NCBI GenBank assembly: GCA_020086605.1
Contig: JACBWW010000016.1
Span: 12,368,091 to 12,432,090 of the forward strand
Direction: 5' to 3'
From: Lanius collurio
Lineage: Eukaryota; Chordata; Aves; Passeriformes; Laniidae
DNA length: 64,000 nucleotides
Below, piece after piece: positions 63,906-64,000 of this stretch. Numbering within the stretch: position 1 is the first letter of the stretch; every line of letters begins with the position of its first letter. The translations under genes were made by a program, and so were the position numbers. The notes below the pieces were generated by a model that did not search any database, had not been told where the DNA came from, and worked only from the letters and a program-made list of their open reading frames with translations.

Positions 63906-64000
63906 AGCTGTAAATTTTCTCTTCTTGGAGGAGGCTTCCATTGTATTCTACTTTTTGTCATAAGGATAAGATCAGCTTCCGGCTTAACTTGCCAGACTCA

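Larger units (their letters stand above)
62146..63926 (+). other. TTLL7: TTLL7 3' untranslated region
   Basis: AT-rich sequence after the stop codon with no further coding exon. It contains AATAAA signals at 62259, 62311, 62623 and 63900, a perfect Pumilio-type element TGTAAATA (62167-62174), and ATTTA pentamers at 62485-62489 and 62504-62508. The distal end is placed about 20 nt after the 63900 signal, which is an estimate; the UTR could end earlier or run past the window. Confidence 0.6.

Overview
The window is nuclear DNA of a vertebrate, most likely a bird. It is AT-rich and intron-dominated. Almost all convincing coding sequence is one multi-exon gene on the + strand. Two repeat types point to birds: 3' ends of CR1 retrotransposons (20565-20666, 57071-57123, 57350-57590) and a solo LTR of a type common in avian genomes (3921-4508). 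The gene is compact: 44 kb from start to stop codon, less than the mammalian copy as I remember it. A CR1-bearing reptile is a less likely alternative.

The gene is TTLL7, a tubulin polyglutamylase of the tubulin-tyrosine-ligase-like family. I reconstructed 20 coding exons from 18116 to 62145. Every intron is GT-AG and the reading frame is kept through all 19 junctions. The predicted protein is 911 residues, against about 887 for human TTLL7 from memory. It contains the complete ATP-grasp/TTL catalytic domain (exons 2-9), the cationic microtubule-binding region after it (exons 10-12), an acidic and serine-rich linker (exons 14-15), and a conserved C-terminal region (exons 16-20).

Layout: 1-18109 is non-coding. 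It holds the solo LTR and no CpG island or recognisable promoter, so it is probably a 5' intron or upstream flank, with the main promoter outside the window. 18110-20209 holds the first four coding exons, including a 25-nt start segment followed by a 147-bp intron. 25212-36565 holds the catalytic exons and the start of the microtubule-binding region. 39512-50655 holds the rest of that region and the linker. 54401-62145 holds the C-terminal exons. The 3'UTR follows, with several poly(A) signals up to 63905.

I found no second gene that I can name, no RNA gene, no CRISPR array and no prokaryotic or phage-like system. What stands out beyond TTLL7 is small-scale structure: a nested inverted repeat carrying two octamer motifs (23884-23979), an AT-rich cruciform (27301-27362), two perfect 31-bp tandem duplications, a CpG-dense patch in an otherwise AT-rich intron (about 49800-49990), and a start region where intron retention would change initiation. 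TTLL7 was identified from remembered family sequence, without a database search.
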